Shown: positions 14,852 to 23,704 of the stretch, one piece after another | Numbering within the stretch: the first letter of the stretch is position 1 | Layout of the letters: the number at the start of each line of letters is the position of its first letter | Source: Spirochaetota bacterium | Lineage (GTDB): Bacteria > Spirochaetota > Brachyspiria > Brachyspirales > JACRPF01 | Reading direction: 5' to 3' | DNA length: 32,856 nucleotides | NCBI GenBank assembly: GCA_038043445.1 | Contig: JBBTBY010000164.1 | Span: 1 to 32,856 of the forward strand | Program-made: the position numbers and the translations under genes | Notes under the pieces: generated by a model | Told to the model about the DNA's origin: nothing | What the model saw: only the letters and a program-made list of their open reading frames with translations | Databases searched by the model: none

Positions 14852-15985
14852 ATGGCAAAAGCAAGTCCGGTATTGGAATTCTTTCAGGGGCTATGGAATG
14901 TCATCACCATTGCGTTCTTTGCGGCAGTGAAGCTCGCCGTTCGGGCGGCAAAAGCGGCTGCGGTCTTCGCGATAAAGGCTGCCGGCACTATCGCTGTGTC
15001 ATTTTTGCATATGATCATGCTCGTGCGCTCACTGCGCGATATCAAGTGCTTCAAGCGCGAGGTGAAGCAGCTGGGTACACGTACGCTCGTGACCGACGGC
15101 GCTGTCATCACCGTGACAGTGCTCGCCCTCATCATGATAGTGCAGATCGGGTTTTCCATCGCGAAAAGCCGTGCCGGGGTGCCGCCGCTCGAATACAATG
15201 TCGGCATAACGAAGATAGCGAAGGAAAGCGTGCGTGAGATAATGGAACTGCAGGGGATAGTTGAGGGCGACCCGCAGATAAAGCTCTATCCCTCCGTGCC
15301 GGGAAAATTCGACAGGAATGGCGTGCGCGAAGGAGCGGCCGTGAAAAAGGGCGATGCGCTTGTTTTCATCAACCGCGATATCGTAGGCTACGATTATCTC
15401 CCTGCGCCGGTCAGGTCCCCCATCGACGGCATCGTGACACGGCTCTATTTCGTCGACCGCGGGGCGGCCATATCGCCCGATCGTGCTGTCGCCGAGGTCG
15501 CCAATAGCGCGAACGTGAAGGTGGTCGTGAGCGTGGGTGAAAGCGATATCGCCGTGATACGAAAGGACCAGGTGTCACGCATCGTATCGCTTCAGAACAC
15601 GAATATAAGCGTCGACGGCACGGTCGATTCGGTGACGCCGTTCGTCGATAAGGATACGCTTGCCGGCACGGTCATCGTGCGTGCGGTGAACACGAACAGG
15701 AACAATGTATTCCCGCTCACCATCGGCATGTCGGTGAAGGCGGAGATCGATACCGGTGCGCATGATGCGTATATGGTCCCTGAGCGCGCGGTGCTCCTCG
15801 GTCAGGACCGCGTGTATGTGTATATCATGACCAACGGAAAGGCAAAGGCGCTTACGGTGCTTAAGGGATATGCCCGCGGGGAGATGACCGAGATCATCGG
15901 CGAACTGTCCGACGGCATGGAGATAGTGACCGACGGCGCCTTCAAGCTCTATGACGGGGCTGCGATAAAGGCGATGAAGAAATGA
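14852..15985 (+). CDS. RND efflux periplasmic adaptor with extended hydrophobic N-terminus
   Basis: 377 residues; the ATG at 14852 has GGAG seven bases upstream, overlapping the end of the channel gene. From residue 115 the protein is a membrane fusion adaptor: VREIMELQGIVEGDPQIKLYPSVPGKF (lipoyl strand), KKGDALVFI, RSPIDGIVTRLYFVDRG (second lipoyl half), then a beta-barrel (VKVVVSVGESDIAVI) and the membrane-proximal domain ending GAAIKAMKK. The central coiled-coil hairpin is very short or absent. The first 105 residues are odd: an Ala-rich hydrophobic or amphipathic stretch (10-57; AAVKLAVRAAKAAAVFAIKAAG), a charged linker, then a transmembrane helix (82-104). Typical adaptors have a single anchor. 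The partner pump gene lies 127 bp downstream. Confidence 0.88.
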   Translation: MAKASPVLEFFQGLWNVITIAFFAAVKLAVRAAKAAAVFAIKAAGTIAVSFLHMIMLVRSLRDIKCFKREVKQLGTRTLVTDGAVITVTVLALIMIVQIGFSIAKSRAGVPPLEYNVGITKIAKESVREIMELQGIVEGDPQIKLYPSVPGKFDRNGVREGAAVKKGDALVFINRDIVGYDYLPAPVRSPIDGIVTRLYFVDRGAAISPDRAVAEVANSANVKVVVSVGESDIAVIRKDQVSRIVSLQNTNISVDGTVDSVTPFVDKDTLAGTVIVRAVNTNRNNVFPLTIGMSVKAEIDTGAHDAYMVPERAVLLGQDRVYVYIMTNGKAKALTVLKGYARGEMTEIIGELSDGMEIVTDGAFKLYDGAAIKAMKK

Positions 15986-16010
15986 AGACGCAATGTGCGT
16001 ACAAGAACAA

Positions 16011-16073
16011 GGGGCTTCCCCTCGACTTCCACCTCGACACGCTCGGGGCAACGGCTCGGGGACCAAAGCCCCG
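16011..16073. repeat. Inverted-repeat element inside the efflux operon
   Basis: GGGGCTT (16011-16017) and AAGCCCC (16066-16072) are perfect 7-bp inverted ends around a 62-bp segment. A nested hairpin CGGGG/CCCCG lies at 16057-16073, and GGGG-CTT-CCCC at 16011-16021. The internal CTCGACACGCTCGGGGCAAC resembles dispersed intergenic repeats of environmental bacteria. It may form RNA structure between the adaptor and pump cistrons. Confidence 0.5.
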
Positions 16074-16112
16074 TGCACTCTCTTCTTGTCTATCATGCGT
16101 GAGTGACCGGCA

Positions 16113-19100
16113 ATGAATATAGCCCAATTTGCCGTAAAACGCCCCGTTCTCGTCGTGATGATAATCGCTTCGCTCATCACGCTCGGTGTCATCGGTTATT
16201 CGCGTCTGCCCGTCGATCTCCTCCCGAACGTGGAACTCCCCAACCTCATCGTGACCGTCGTGTACCCCGGGGCGTCCGCGGAAGAAGCGGAGAATCTCGT
16301 CGCGAAGGAGATCGAAAGCGAGTTCTCTTCGCTTGAAGGCATCGATATTGTGCGATCGATCTGTAAGGAAGGCGTTGCCGTCATCGTGGCGCAATTCTCG
16401 CTCGGTGTGGACATAAAATACGCCGAGATAAAAGTGCGCGAGAAGATGCAGCTCGTGCGCCCGCGTCTCCCGTCGGACATACTCGAACCCATCATGCGGC
16501 GCGTGTCGCTCAATGAGCTGCCCATCATGTACCTTGCGCTCAAGGGTGATCGCGATCTTGCGCGTCTGCGCGAAATACTCGTCGACGATGTGAAGCCGCA
16601 TCTTGAACAGCTTCCCGGCATGGCCTCCATCGATATTCAGGGCGGACGCGAGCGGGTGGTGCGCGTCACCGTCGATAAGGCGCTCCTTGAGGCGCGTTCG
16701 GTATCGTTCAATCAGATCATCAATGCCATAAAACTCCGCAATGTCAATGTCCCTGCCGGCGAGATAAAAGGCACGGCGAAGAACATCGTCGTCCGCGTGG
16801 TCGGCAAGTACGCAAGCGTCGATGAGATAGCGGCGACACCGATCAATGCCGGCGGGCGCATCGTGCGGCTCAAGGATATCGCCGGTGTGGCGTTCACTAT
16901 CGATGATGAGAAGACGCGCGCGCGCGTCGGCGGCGAAAGCGCGGTGCTCATGCTGCTCTACAAACAGAGCGGGGCGAACACCGTGCAGGTGGCAGAAGAA
17001 GTGCGCAAAGCGATGAAGGAGATCGCACAGGAGCTCCCCGAGGACGTGAAGCTCGACCTTGTCAATGATTCATCGCGTCTCATAGAGCGGAGCATTCGCG
17101 GCGTGCAGGAAGATATTCTCCTCGGCGCACTCCTTGCCGTCATCGTGGTATGGCTCTTTCTCGGCAATTTCCGGTCAACGCTCATCACCGCTGCCGCGCT
17201 CCCCAACTCGCTCATCGGCGCGTTCTTCTTTGTTTTTCTCGCCGGCTTCGGCATCAATACCATGTCGCTCCTCGCGCTTTCGCTCGCTATCGGGCTCCTC
17301 ATCGACGACTCCATCGTGGTGCGCGAGAACATATTCCGCTATGTTGAGAAGGGCTTAAGCCCGAAGGACGCCGCCGTCAAAGGCACGAACGAGGTAGCGC
17401 TCGCCGTCGTATCGACCACGCTCGCCATCATGGCGGTGTTCATACCGATATCATTCCTTTCCGGCGTCGTGGGCCAGTTCTTCAAGCAGTTCGGGCTTAC
17501 CATTGCCTTTGCGCTCGCGATATCGCTCCTTGACGCATTCACTACGGCGCCCATGCTTTCCGCGTACTGGATATCATCAAGGAAAAAAGCGGTCACATCG
17601 AGCGCAGGCAAATTCTTTCAGCGTATCACCGGCGGATGGAACGCGTTCTATGACCGAGTGAGCGGAATGTACAGAACGATAATCGGCTGGGCGCTCGATC
17701 ATAAGAAAGCCGTCGTGGGCCTCACCGCAGCGCTCATCGTGCTCTCCGTCATTGCGGCGCGTTTCGTCGGCACAGGCTTTTTCGCGTCCGAGGACCGCGG
17801 CACGTTCAGCGTATCGCTTGAGACATACCCCGGCGCGCCTATCAACACGATAGACGGCATTATGAAAAAGATCGAGAAGCACATTCTCTCGGTACGGGAC
17901 GTCGAATCCTGCTATGCCATCGTCGGCGGCGAGGCGTCGTCGTTCACGTCATCGTCGGCTTCGCATATCGGGAACATTTTCGTGAACATGAAGCCGCTCA
18001 AGGACAGGAAAACGACCACGCAGCAGATGATGGAGATAGTGCGATCGTTCATACGGACGAATCTCGATACCGAGGTCATGTTCAAGCTTCAGGAGCAGGG
18101 CATGGCCGGCGGCAATGAAGGATCGCCCATCCTGATAAATATCAGCGGCGAAGAGCTGTCCCTGCTCGAGGACCTTGCGATACGGCTTAAGCGCATCGTG
18201 CTTGAAACGCCGGGGGCCATCGATGTGGATTCGAGCTTCCGCCCCGGCAAGCCTGAGCTCATCGCGCGCATCGACGGCGTAAAGGCCGAACGCCTGGGCG
18301 TAACAGCTGCGGACGTGGGCGGGTTTCTCCGTTCGCTTGTCCAGGGATATAAGGCATCGAGCTTCCGCGACGGCGAAAAGGATTACGATATCATCGTGCA
18401 GCTTGATGAGAAGAACAGAAATTCCATCGATACGTTCAGGAATCTCGTGCTCACCGCGCGTGACGGAAGGAAGATACCGCTGTCCGCCGTCTGTACGTTC
18501 ACCTATTCGTCCGGACCGCTCGAGATACGCCGTGAGAACCGCATGCGCTATGTCCGCATCGGCGCGAACCTCGCGAAAGGGTATTCCTTTTCGACCGTAA
18601 AGGCCGGCATTGAGAAGCGGATACAGAAAGAGATCGCTTTCCCCGCGGGGTATAAGTATGAATTCGTCGGTCAGGCGAAGCAGTTCGCCGATCTGCAGAC
18701 GCAGATGATAACGGCGATGTTCCTCTCGGTGCTTTTCATGTACATGATACTTGCATCGCTTTACAACTCCTTCGTACAGCCGTTCTATGTCATGTTGACG
18801 CTGCCGCTCGCCATCATCGGCGCATTCCTGGCGCTTCTCATCACCGGCACCACGCTCGATGTGTACGGCTTCATCGGGCTCCTCCTCGTGCTCGGCCTTG
18901 TGGCGAAGAACGCCATATTGCTCGTCGATTTCACCAATCAGAAACGCGATGACGGGTTGTCGGTACGCGACGCGCTCCTCGCTGCAGGGCCCGTGCGGCT
19001 TCGGCCCATTCTCATGACGACATTCGCCATGATATTCGGCATGCTCCCGCTCGCGCTCGGTTTCAGCGAAGGCTCGAAGGGCCGCGAGGCATTGCCTGTC

Positions 19101-19214
19101 GGCGTCATCGGCGGTCTTTTGACATCGACATTCCTCACGCTTATCGTCGTGCCGGTGTTCTATGACACGATCGAATCATATTTCGCGCGCAGAAAGAAAA
19201 TAAAGATAGGGTGA
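16113..19214 (+). CDS. HAE1-type RND multidrug efflux pump subunit (AcrB-like)
   Basis: 1033 residues, full length for an RND inner-membrane pump with 12 membrane helices and two large periplasmic loops. It opens with the typical NIAQFAVKRPVLVVMI and LPVDLLPNVELP. The proton relay is intact: Asp398-Asp399 in LLIDDSIVVRENIF (helix 4) and Lys932 in VAKNAILLVDF (helix 10). The second-half repeat SLYNSFVQPFYVMLTLPLAIIGAF and the closing MTTFAMIFGMLPLALGFSEGSKGREALPVGVIGGL are canonical. It extrudes drugs, lipids or metabolites with proton entry, using the upstream adaptor and TolC-like channel. The ribosome site is weak (GAG, 11 bases upstream), and a repeat-like element precedes it. It is closest to the HAE1 group; the substrate is unknown. 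Confidence 0.95.
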   Translation: MNIAQFAVKRPVLVVMIIASLITLGVIGYSRLPVDLLPNVELPNLIVTVVYPGASAEEAENLVAKEIESEFSSLEGIDIVRSICKEGVAVIVAQFSLGVDIKYAEIKVREKMQLVRPRLPSDILEPIMRRVSLNELPIMYLALKGDRDLARLREILVDDVKPHLEQLPGMASIDIQGGRERVVRVTVDKALLEARSVSFNQIINAIKLRNVNVPAGEIKGTAKNIVVRVVGKYASVDEIAATPINAGGRIVRLKDIAGVAFTIDDEKTRARVGGESAVLMLLYKQSGANTVQVAEEVRKAMKEIAQELPEDVKLDLVNDSSRLIERSIRGVQEDILLGALLAVIVVWLFLGNFRSTLITAAALPNSLIGAFFFVFLAGFGINTMSLLALSLAIGLLIDDSIVVRENIFRYVEKGLSPKDAAVKGTNEVALAVVSTTLAIMAVFIPISFLSGVVGQFFKQFGLTIAFALAISLLDAFTTAPMLSAYWISSRKKAVTSSAGKFFQRITGGWNAFYDRVSGMYRTIIGWALDHKKAVVGLTAALIVLSVIAARFVGTGFFASEDRGTFSVSLETYPGAPINTIDGIMKKIEKHILSVRDVESCYAIVGGEASSFTSSSASHIGNIFVNMKPLKDRKTTTQQMMEIVRSFIRTNLDTEVMFKLQEQGMAGGNEGSPILINISGEELSLLEDLAIRLKRIVLETPGAIDVDSSFRPGKPELIARIDGVKAERLGVTAADVGGFLRSLVQGYKASSFRDGEKDYDIIVQLDEKNRNSIDTFRNLVLTARDGRKIPLSAVCTFTYSSGPLEIRRENRMRYVRIGANLAKGYSFSTVKAGIEKRIQKEIAFPAGYKYEFVGQAKQFADLQTQMITAMFLSVLFMYMILASLYNSFVQPFYVMLTLPLAIIGAFLALLITGTTLDVYGFIGLLLVLGLVAKNAILLVDFTNQKRDDGLSVRDALLAAGPVRLRPILMTTFAMIFGMLPLALGFSEGSKGREALPVGVIGGLLTSTFLTLIVVPVFYDTIESYFARRKKIKIG

Positions 19215-19310
19215 AGCGGAGGAGCGATCCGTCACTGCTGAACGACAGCGGCGGAATAGATGTTCTTCTCTTTTCGCGCACTATTTCATATATTCATACC
19301 GTGAGGTGAC

Positions 19311-19775
19311 ATGCAAAGCAAAGCGCTCACGGTCGCGGATTATCTCGAATCGCTGCCAGCCGACAGGCGGAAGGCGGTGTCTGCAATACGCGCCGTCATC
19401 AAAAATCGGCTCCCAAAAGGCTATGCGGAGATGATGCAGTACGGAATGATAGGCTATGTTGTCCCGCTCTCGCGGTATCCCGATGGCTATCTCGGTAAAA
19501 AGGATATACCGGTGCCGTATGCGGCGCTCGCATCGCAGAAGGGCTACATCGCGGTGTATCTCATGAACGTGTATGCGGACAAGGATGCGCTCACGGTGCT
19601 CAGGAGGGATTTCACCCGTGCGGGGAAAAAGCTCTCAATGGGAAAGTCGTGCATACGGTTCAAACGGATCGATGACGTTTCGCTCGATGCCATCGGTAAT
19701 GCGGTTGCACGTACATCGGTCGATGATCATATCGCTGCCTATGAGAAGGCGCGCGGGAAGAAGCGCGTACGCTAA
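19311..19775 (+). CDS. DUF1801 domain protein
   Basis: 154 residues. The DUF1801 pattern runs almost full length: TVADYLESLPADRRKAVSAIRAVIKNRLP, then YAEMMQYGMIGYVVPL, PYAALASQKGYIAVYLMN, and GKSCIRFKRIDDVSLDAIG. The fold is the small alpha/beta type related to iron-chaperone-like YdhG proteins; no enzymatic role is established. GAGG lies four bases before the ATG. It follows the pump gene by 96 bp with no convincing terminator between them, so readthrough is possible. Its last four bases overlap the stop region of zwf on the other strand, giving a tail-to-tail overlap. The basic C-terminus (ARGKKRVR) is unremarkable. Confidence 0.82.
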   Translation: MQSKALTVADYLESLPADRRKAVSAIRAVIKNRLPKGYAEMMQYGMIGYVVPLSRYPDGYLGKKDIPVPYAALASQKGYIAVYLMNVYADKDALTVLRRDFTRAGKKLSMGKSCIRFKRIDDVSLDAIGNAVARTSVDDHIAAYEKARGKKRVR

Positions 19776-21283
19776 AGCTCGCAGACCTCGCCGTCTTCGG
19801 CAAGGTTCTTGCACGGGTAGCGCCATTCATTGGGCGCGATAAGTTCTTCCGCTGCTTTCGGCCCCCAGCTCCCGGCAGGATAACCGAATATCTTTTTTGT
19901 CGGGTCCTTTGCAAACGCGGACAATATCGGATCGATGAATTCCCACGTCGCCTCGACGGCGTCGCCGCGGAGGTAGAGCGTCGCATCACCCTGCATGACA
20001 TCGAGCAGGAGGCGTTCATATGCGGACGACACATCGACATTTGCAAGATCGCTGTAATGGAAATCCATGTTCACCGTCTGCATGGCGAAACCGTCGCCCG
20101 GCGTCTTCATGTTGTATTTTACGAGAAGGCCTTCATCGGGCTGAATGCGCATGATGAGCTGATTGCCCGCATGCATCCCGGTCGCCGCTTTCGGGAAAAG
20201 TGCGAGCGGCGCACTTTTAAAATGGACGGCCACTTCGGTAACGCGTGTGGGGAGGCGTTTGCCGGTGCGCAGATAGAACGGTACGGACTGCCAGCGCCAA
20301 TTATCGATGAAGAATTTGAGCGCGGCGAACGTTTCCGTACGCGAATCGGGGGCAACACCTTTTTCTTCGCGATATCCCAGGACCCGTTTACCGGCTATCA
20401 TCGATGCGGTGTATTGTCCGCGCACGACAGAAGCGGACACATCCGTACCGGTGATCGGCCGAAGCGAGCGGAACACCTTTATCGTCTCATTGCGTATCGA
20501 TGATGCATCGGCGCGTGCGGGCGGTTCCATGGCCACGAATGACGCTACCTGCAGGAGATGGTTCTGCACCATGTCGCGAAGCGCTCCGCTTTCCTCGTAA
20601 TACCCGCCGCGATCCTCGACGCCGATGTCCTCGGCGGATGTTATCTCCACGCGTTCAATGAAGTTCCGGTTCCATACGGGCTCATAGATGGTGTTGCCGA
20701 AACGGGTGACGAGTATGTTCTGCACCGTCTCCTTGCCGAGGTAATGATCGATGCGGTATATCTGGTCCTCGCGGAAATGTTCCTTGAGTTCGAGATCAAG
20801 CTCCCGCGCGGAAGCAAGATCGCGTCCAAATGGTTTTTCAACGACGATGCGTTTCCAAGCGCCTTCGCGGCAGTCGCGGTTGAGCTTTGCATCGGCAAGT
20901 CCCCGGGCGGCGATGCGTGAAAGCGAGGGCGGCACCGCGAGATAAAAGATATAATTGCAGTCGATGCGGACCGTTGTCGAAAGCCGTGTGAGCTCGTCGG
21001 CGAGCGCGCCATACGCGGCAATGTCCTCGGTGTTCATCGAGATGTAGTTGAGGAGCGGCAGGAACGAAGCACGTGCATCGGCACCGGCATTCGTCAGCGC
21101 ACGGGCCATCTTTTCCCGGAAGGATGCCGTCGTGAGCGGCGATCGCCCGACGCCGAGTACGGCGAATCGCGCGGGAAGAAGCCTTTTGGCAAAGAGGTCG
21201 AAGAGCGCGGGAACGAGCTTTCGTTCGGTAAGATCGCCCGACGCCCCGAAAATAATAAGGATATGATCGTCGACGCGTTCCAT
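19772..21283 (-). CDS. zwf: Glucose-6-phosphate 1-dehydrogenase
   Basis: 503 residues, the family length. It oxidises glucose 6-phosphate to 6-phosphogluconolactone with NADP (or NAD), the entry step of the oxidative pentose phosphate pathway. Visible are the dinucleotide site IIFGASGDLTERKLVPALF (10-28), EKPFGRDLASA (149-159), the active-site signature RIDHYLGKE (177-185), the NHLLQ segment containing the catalytic His, and the C-terminal domain (NVDVSSAYERLLLDVMQGD, then FAKDPTKKIFGYPAGSWGP). No good ribosome site precedes the ATG. It is the last gene of the GntR/LacI-glycosidase-hydrolase run, 44 bp behind the hydrolase, so cotranscription with sugar-release genes is plausible. It looks intact. 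Confidence 0.97.
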   Translation of the reverse strand: MERVDDHILIIFGASGDLTERKLVPALFDLFAKRLLPARFAVLGVGRSPLTTASFREKMARALTNAGADARASFLPLLNYISMNTEDIAAYGALADELTRLSTTVRIDCNYIFYLAVPPSLSRIAARGLADAKLNRDCREGAWKRIVVEKPFGRDLASARELDLELKEHFREDQIYRIDHYLGKETVQNILVTRFGNTIYEPVWNRNFIERVEITSAEDIGVEDRGGYYEESGALRDMVQNHLLQVASFVAMEPPARADASSIRNETIKVFRSLRPITGTDVSASVVRGQYTASMIAGKRVLGYREEKGVAPDSRTETFAALKFFIDNWRWQSVPFYLRTGKRLPTRVTEVAVHFKSAPLALFPKAATGMHAGNQLIMRIQPDEGLLVKYNMKTPGDGFAMQTVNMDFHYSDLANVDVSSAYERLLLDVMQGDATLYLRGDAVEATWEFIDPILSAFAKDPTKKIFGYPAGSWGPKAAEELIAPNEWRYPCKNLAEDGEVCEL

Positions 21284-21327
21284 GGGAGCGATTCTATCAT
21301 GCTGCCATGGGGATTACAAGGAACGCA

Positions 21328-22080
21328 TCATGCCGCGCGGCAATGCTTCAGGATAAAATCGACTATCGGCCTCGGATCGGTAAGTCCGTGCGGATGATGT
21401 TTTACCCCCGGCTTCACGATAAGATCGATGCTGCCGCCGAGCGTTCGCACACGCTCTACGAGGAGCTTTGTGTTCTCTTCGAACGGTACAACTTCGTCGG
21501 CATCGCCGGCGACGTGAAGGAGCGGTATTTCTGCTGCGACTATTTTCTCAAGGATGTCGATCGGATTCTCACGGAACGATAATGCATCGCTTTCGGTGAA
21601 GCCGTATACGGCAAGGCATTTCTGCCAGTCATTGGGGCTTCCGGGGCCGGTGCCCTTCCCGCCGGGCCAGCTTTTTATGTCGCATACCGGTGCGTCGGCA
21701 TAGATACAGGATACTCGATCGGGGTAAAGCGCCGCCCAGCGGTACGCGGTGAGCCCCGCACGGCTTAACGCGATAAGTGCGGGAGTCTTGCTCATGCCGA
21801 GATCGTTCGTCATGAAGCGGTAGAGCTCATCGCCGCGCGCCAAACCTTTCGGCGAGCCGTAATGATCGACGATATCGATATAGGCGAGCGTAACCCCGCG
21901 GCGGCAGAGTTCGACGTCGGCATTGGCGAATGCGCCGAAGAACTCGGGGCGCCATGCCCAGCGCGTATCGGAATTCTCCGGAACGATGATCGTCGTTTTT
22001 CTTCCGTTCACGATGCCGTCATAACGCGGCAGTCCCTCCCACGATGAAACCTCCCACGATGTGACAGCCTCCCTCTTCAT
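21328..22080 (-). CDS. Alpha/beta hydrolase (esterase/peptidase-like)
   Basis: 250 residues. The alpha/beta hydrolase fold is shown by the nucleophile elbow ALSRAGL (Ser106, in a relaxed A-x-S-x-A-G form), the acid strand LLHVAGDADEVVP (Asp195 likely) and the terminal histidine in GVKHHPHGL (His229 or His231). The opening reads YDGIVNGRKTTIIVPE. No signal peptide is seen, so it acts in the cytoplasm. AAGGAG lies six bases before the ATG and overlaps the stop codon of the glycosidase frame, which implies tight coupling. In this context it may deacylate sugars released by the glycosidase, such as acetyl or feruloyl esters; that is inference. The unusual elbow warrants caution about activity. 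Confidence 0.78.
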   Translation of the reverse strand: MKREAVTSWEVSSWEGLPRYDGIVNGRKTTIIVPENSDTRWAWRPEFFGAFANADVELCRRGVTLAYIDIVDHYGSPKGLARGDELYRFMTNDLGMSKTPALIALSRAGLTAYRWAALYPDRVSCIYADAPVCDIKSWPGGKGTGPGSPNDWQKCLAVYGFTESDALSFRENPIDILEKIVAAEIPLLHVAGDADEVVPFEENTKLLVERVRTLGGSIDLIVKPGVKHHPHGLTDPRPIVDFILKHCRAA

Positions 22081-22090
22081 GATGTTCTCC

Positions 22091-22447
22091 TTATCGTTTT
22101 TTCAGGAACAGAGCACAGATGCTTTTTGCGGGAATGAATATTTTTTGGAACGCATGTTCTGCGCCGCTATGCTCTTCTACCGTGATCTCTTTCCGCGTGT
22201 CTTCGTTATGGGATTCCAGCGTTTTACCGCTGAGCGATCGCCATGAATCGAGCGTGTATCGTTCTTTCGCGGTGAATACGATCTCCCGTTCCGCATCCGG
22301 CTCCTGATTGATAATGAACAGTACGAGGCCGCTCACGGTTTTAATACAACTTACGGTAAGTGTTCCATCGTTCGCTCTGCTGTCCGTCCTGTCCCCGGAA
22401 AGCCTGACGGGCGCGACCGATACGGCATCGGCGATATCGCGTTTCAT
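22091..22447 (-). CDS. C-terminal fragment of the frameshifted glycosidase
   Basis: This frame encodes the C-terminal beta-sandwich of the upstream glycosidase (LVLFIINQEPDAEREIVFTAKERYTL, then HAFQKIFIPAKSICALFLKKR). Its ATG at 22447 is internal: the same frame continues upstream to about 22519 as YNDETGKTVRCAPYRTGLFD, which is exactly what should follow WGVYKH in the other frame. It has no ribosome site of its own. The stop TAA overlaps the ribosome site of the hydrolase. It is best read as the last 142 residues of a protein of about 522 residues. Confidence 0.75.
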   Translation of the reverse strand: MKRDIADAVSVAPVRLSGDRTDSRANDGTLTVSCIKTVSGLVLFIINQEPDAEREIVFTAKERYTLDSWRSLSGKTLESHNEDTRKEITVEEHSGAEHAFQKIFIPAKSICALFLKKR

Positions 22448-23661
22448 GATAGTAAAAAGATCGAAGAGCCCGGTGCGATACGGTGCGCATCGTACCGTTT
22501 TACCCGTTTCATCGTTGTACGATGCTTATACACGCCCCACGGGCCGCTGGTAAAGCAGTGCATCGTGGCGATGGCTACATCGGGGTTATTTATATTGCGT
22601 ACGATCCAATCACCGACGGCGAGACATCCGGCGAGGGAGTGTGTCGCATACCATTCCTGCTGCCAGGTCGTCTGCCCCGGACGTTTTTCCGGCCACACGC
22701 CGTACTCGCTGTTATAGATCTTAATGCGGTTGGTGCCGGTGATCGACTTGATATCATTGATGATGCGGTCCTGGCGATTCTCCCACCACGATCCGGGAAG
22801 ATAGCCGCCGCCTGATTTGCCGAAATAGGTGTGGGTTGTGATATAGTCGATATCATCACCGATCTCGCGCAATACCGTGCGATGGAATTCTTCCCACGTC
22901 CCGCCGTATTTTGCCTTATATTCCGGCTTATACACATGACCTTGCATGCTTGAAGCCTGCGCGGCGAACTTCGCCTTCGGCAAAACGGAACGAACAGCTC
23001 GTATCATAAGCTGACATCGCTCGATATAGAATTGAAAGCTCGGGAATCTTTCCGAGTTCTCGGAACCGTCCGATTCATTGCCGAGTTCCCAGACCACATC
23101 GAATGGTTCGATGACACCGAGCGCTGCCCTGCGTGCCGCCCAATTGACAGCCCCGCGCGGCTTCACCGTGGAAGCGACGCACAGGAATTCAGCAAGATCT
23201 GCCACATCGTTCGGGTCATCGAGCGGATTTATGATCCATGCCATTTTTACTCTTCTATCAAGATGTCGGATATAGTTCAGCTGTTCAACGATGCCGAAAT
23301 CCTTCGGGCCGAGCGTATCCCATGGCGTTAATTTCTGCGGCGGACGCTGTCGGAGCGGGCCGATGCGGTCCTTCCAGGGCATCGATGTTGTCGTATGTAC
23401 CGTACACCGCGCAAGGTCTATGGAAAAACCGCGGACGAGCGAAAGGATATCATCACGCAGCGCGCTTACCGAGGAAGCGGCATCGGTCTTCGATACGAGG
23501 GACTGGTCGGATGCCTGATCGAACGTAATGCCGATGATGCCCGGATCCCAGGGTTTGATCGCGATGGTCTCATCAACCGTCATGATGACGGGAGAAAGAC
23601 CATGTGCACCAGCGGAGATCGTGCCTGCAAGCAGGAAAATTGAAAGCAGTGAACGGATCAT
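22444..23661 (-). CDS. Secreted GH51/GH39-like glycoside hydrolase (arabinofuranosidase-like), frameshifted
   Basis: The ATG at 23661 has AGGAG seven bases upstream and begins a signal peptide (MIRSLLSIFLLAGTISAGA). Residues 22-380 form a TIM-barrel glycosidase with the acid/base Glu196 in WELGNES and the nucleophile Glu319 in YNSEYGVW, the clan GH-A arrangement of alpha-L-arabinofuranosidases. IGITFDQASDQSL near residue 43 fits the first barrel strand. After His380 (base 22522) the reading frame becomes nonsense (RTTMKRVKRYDAHR) and stops at 22444, while the adjacent frame carries the expected continuation. One base is missing, or two are extra, around 22517-22522. This is a pseudogene, a sequencing or assembly error, or less likely a programmed shift. 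It follows the GntR/LacI regulator by 43 bp. Confidence 0.8.
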   Translation of the reverse strand: MIRSLLSIFLLAGTISAGAHGLSPVIMTVDETIAIKPWDPGIIGITFDQASDQSLVSKTDAASSVSALRDDILSLVRGFSIDLARCTVHTTTSMPWKDRIGPLRQRPPQKLTPWDTLGPKDFGIVEQLNYIRHLDRRVKMAWIINPLDDPNDVADLAEFLCVASTVKPRGAVNWAARRAALGVIEPFDVVWELGNESDGSENSERFPSFQFYIERCQLMIRAVRSVLPKAKFAAQASSMQGHVYKPEYKAKYGGTWEEFHRTVLREIGDDIDYITTHTYFGKSGGGYLPGSWWENRQDRIINDIKSITGTNRIKIYNSEYGVWPEKRPGQTTWQQEWYATHSLAGCLAVGDWIVRNINNPDVAIATMHCFTSGPWGVYKHRTTMKRVKRYDAHRIAPGSSIFLLS

Positions 23662-23704
23662 GTGTTTGCTCCTGATATCTGTATTCATAGATTTGTATCG
23701 CTTG

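Noticed and set aside
19215-19310. Terminator after the RND pump gene
   Set aside because: Only a 4-bp GCTG/CAGC stem is visible, without a T-tract.
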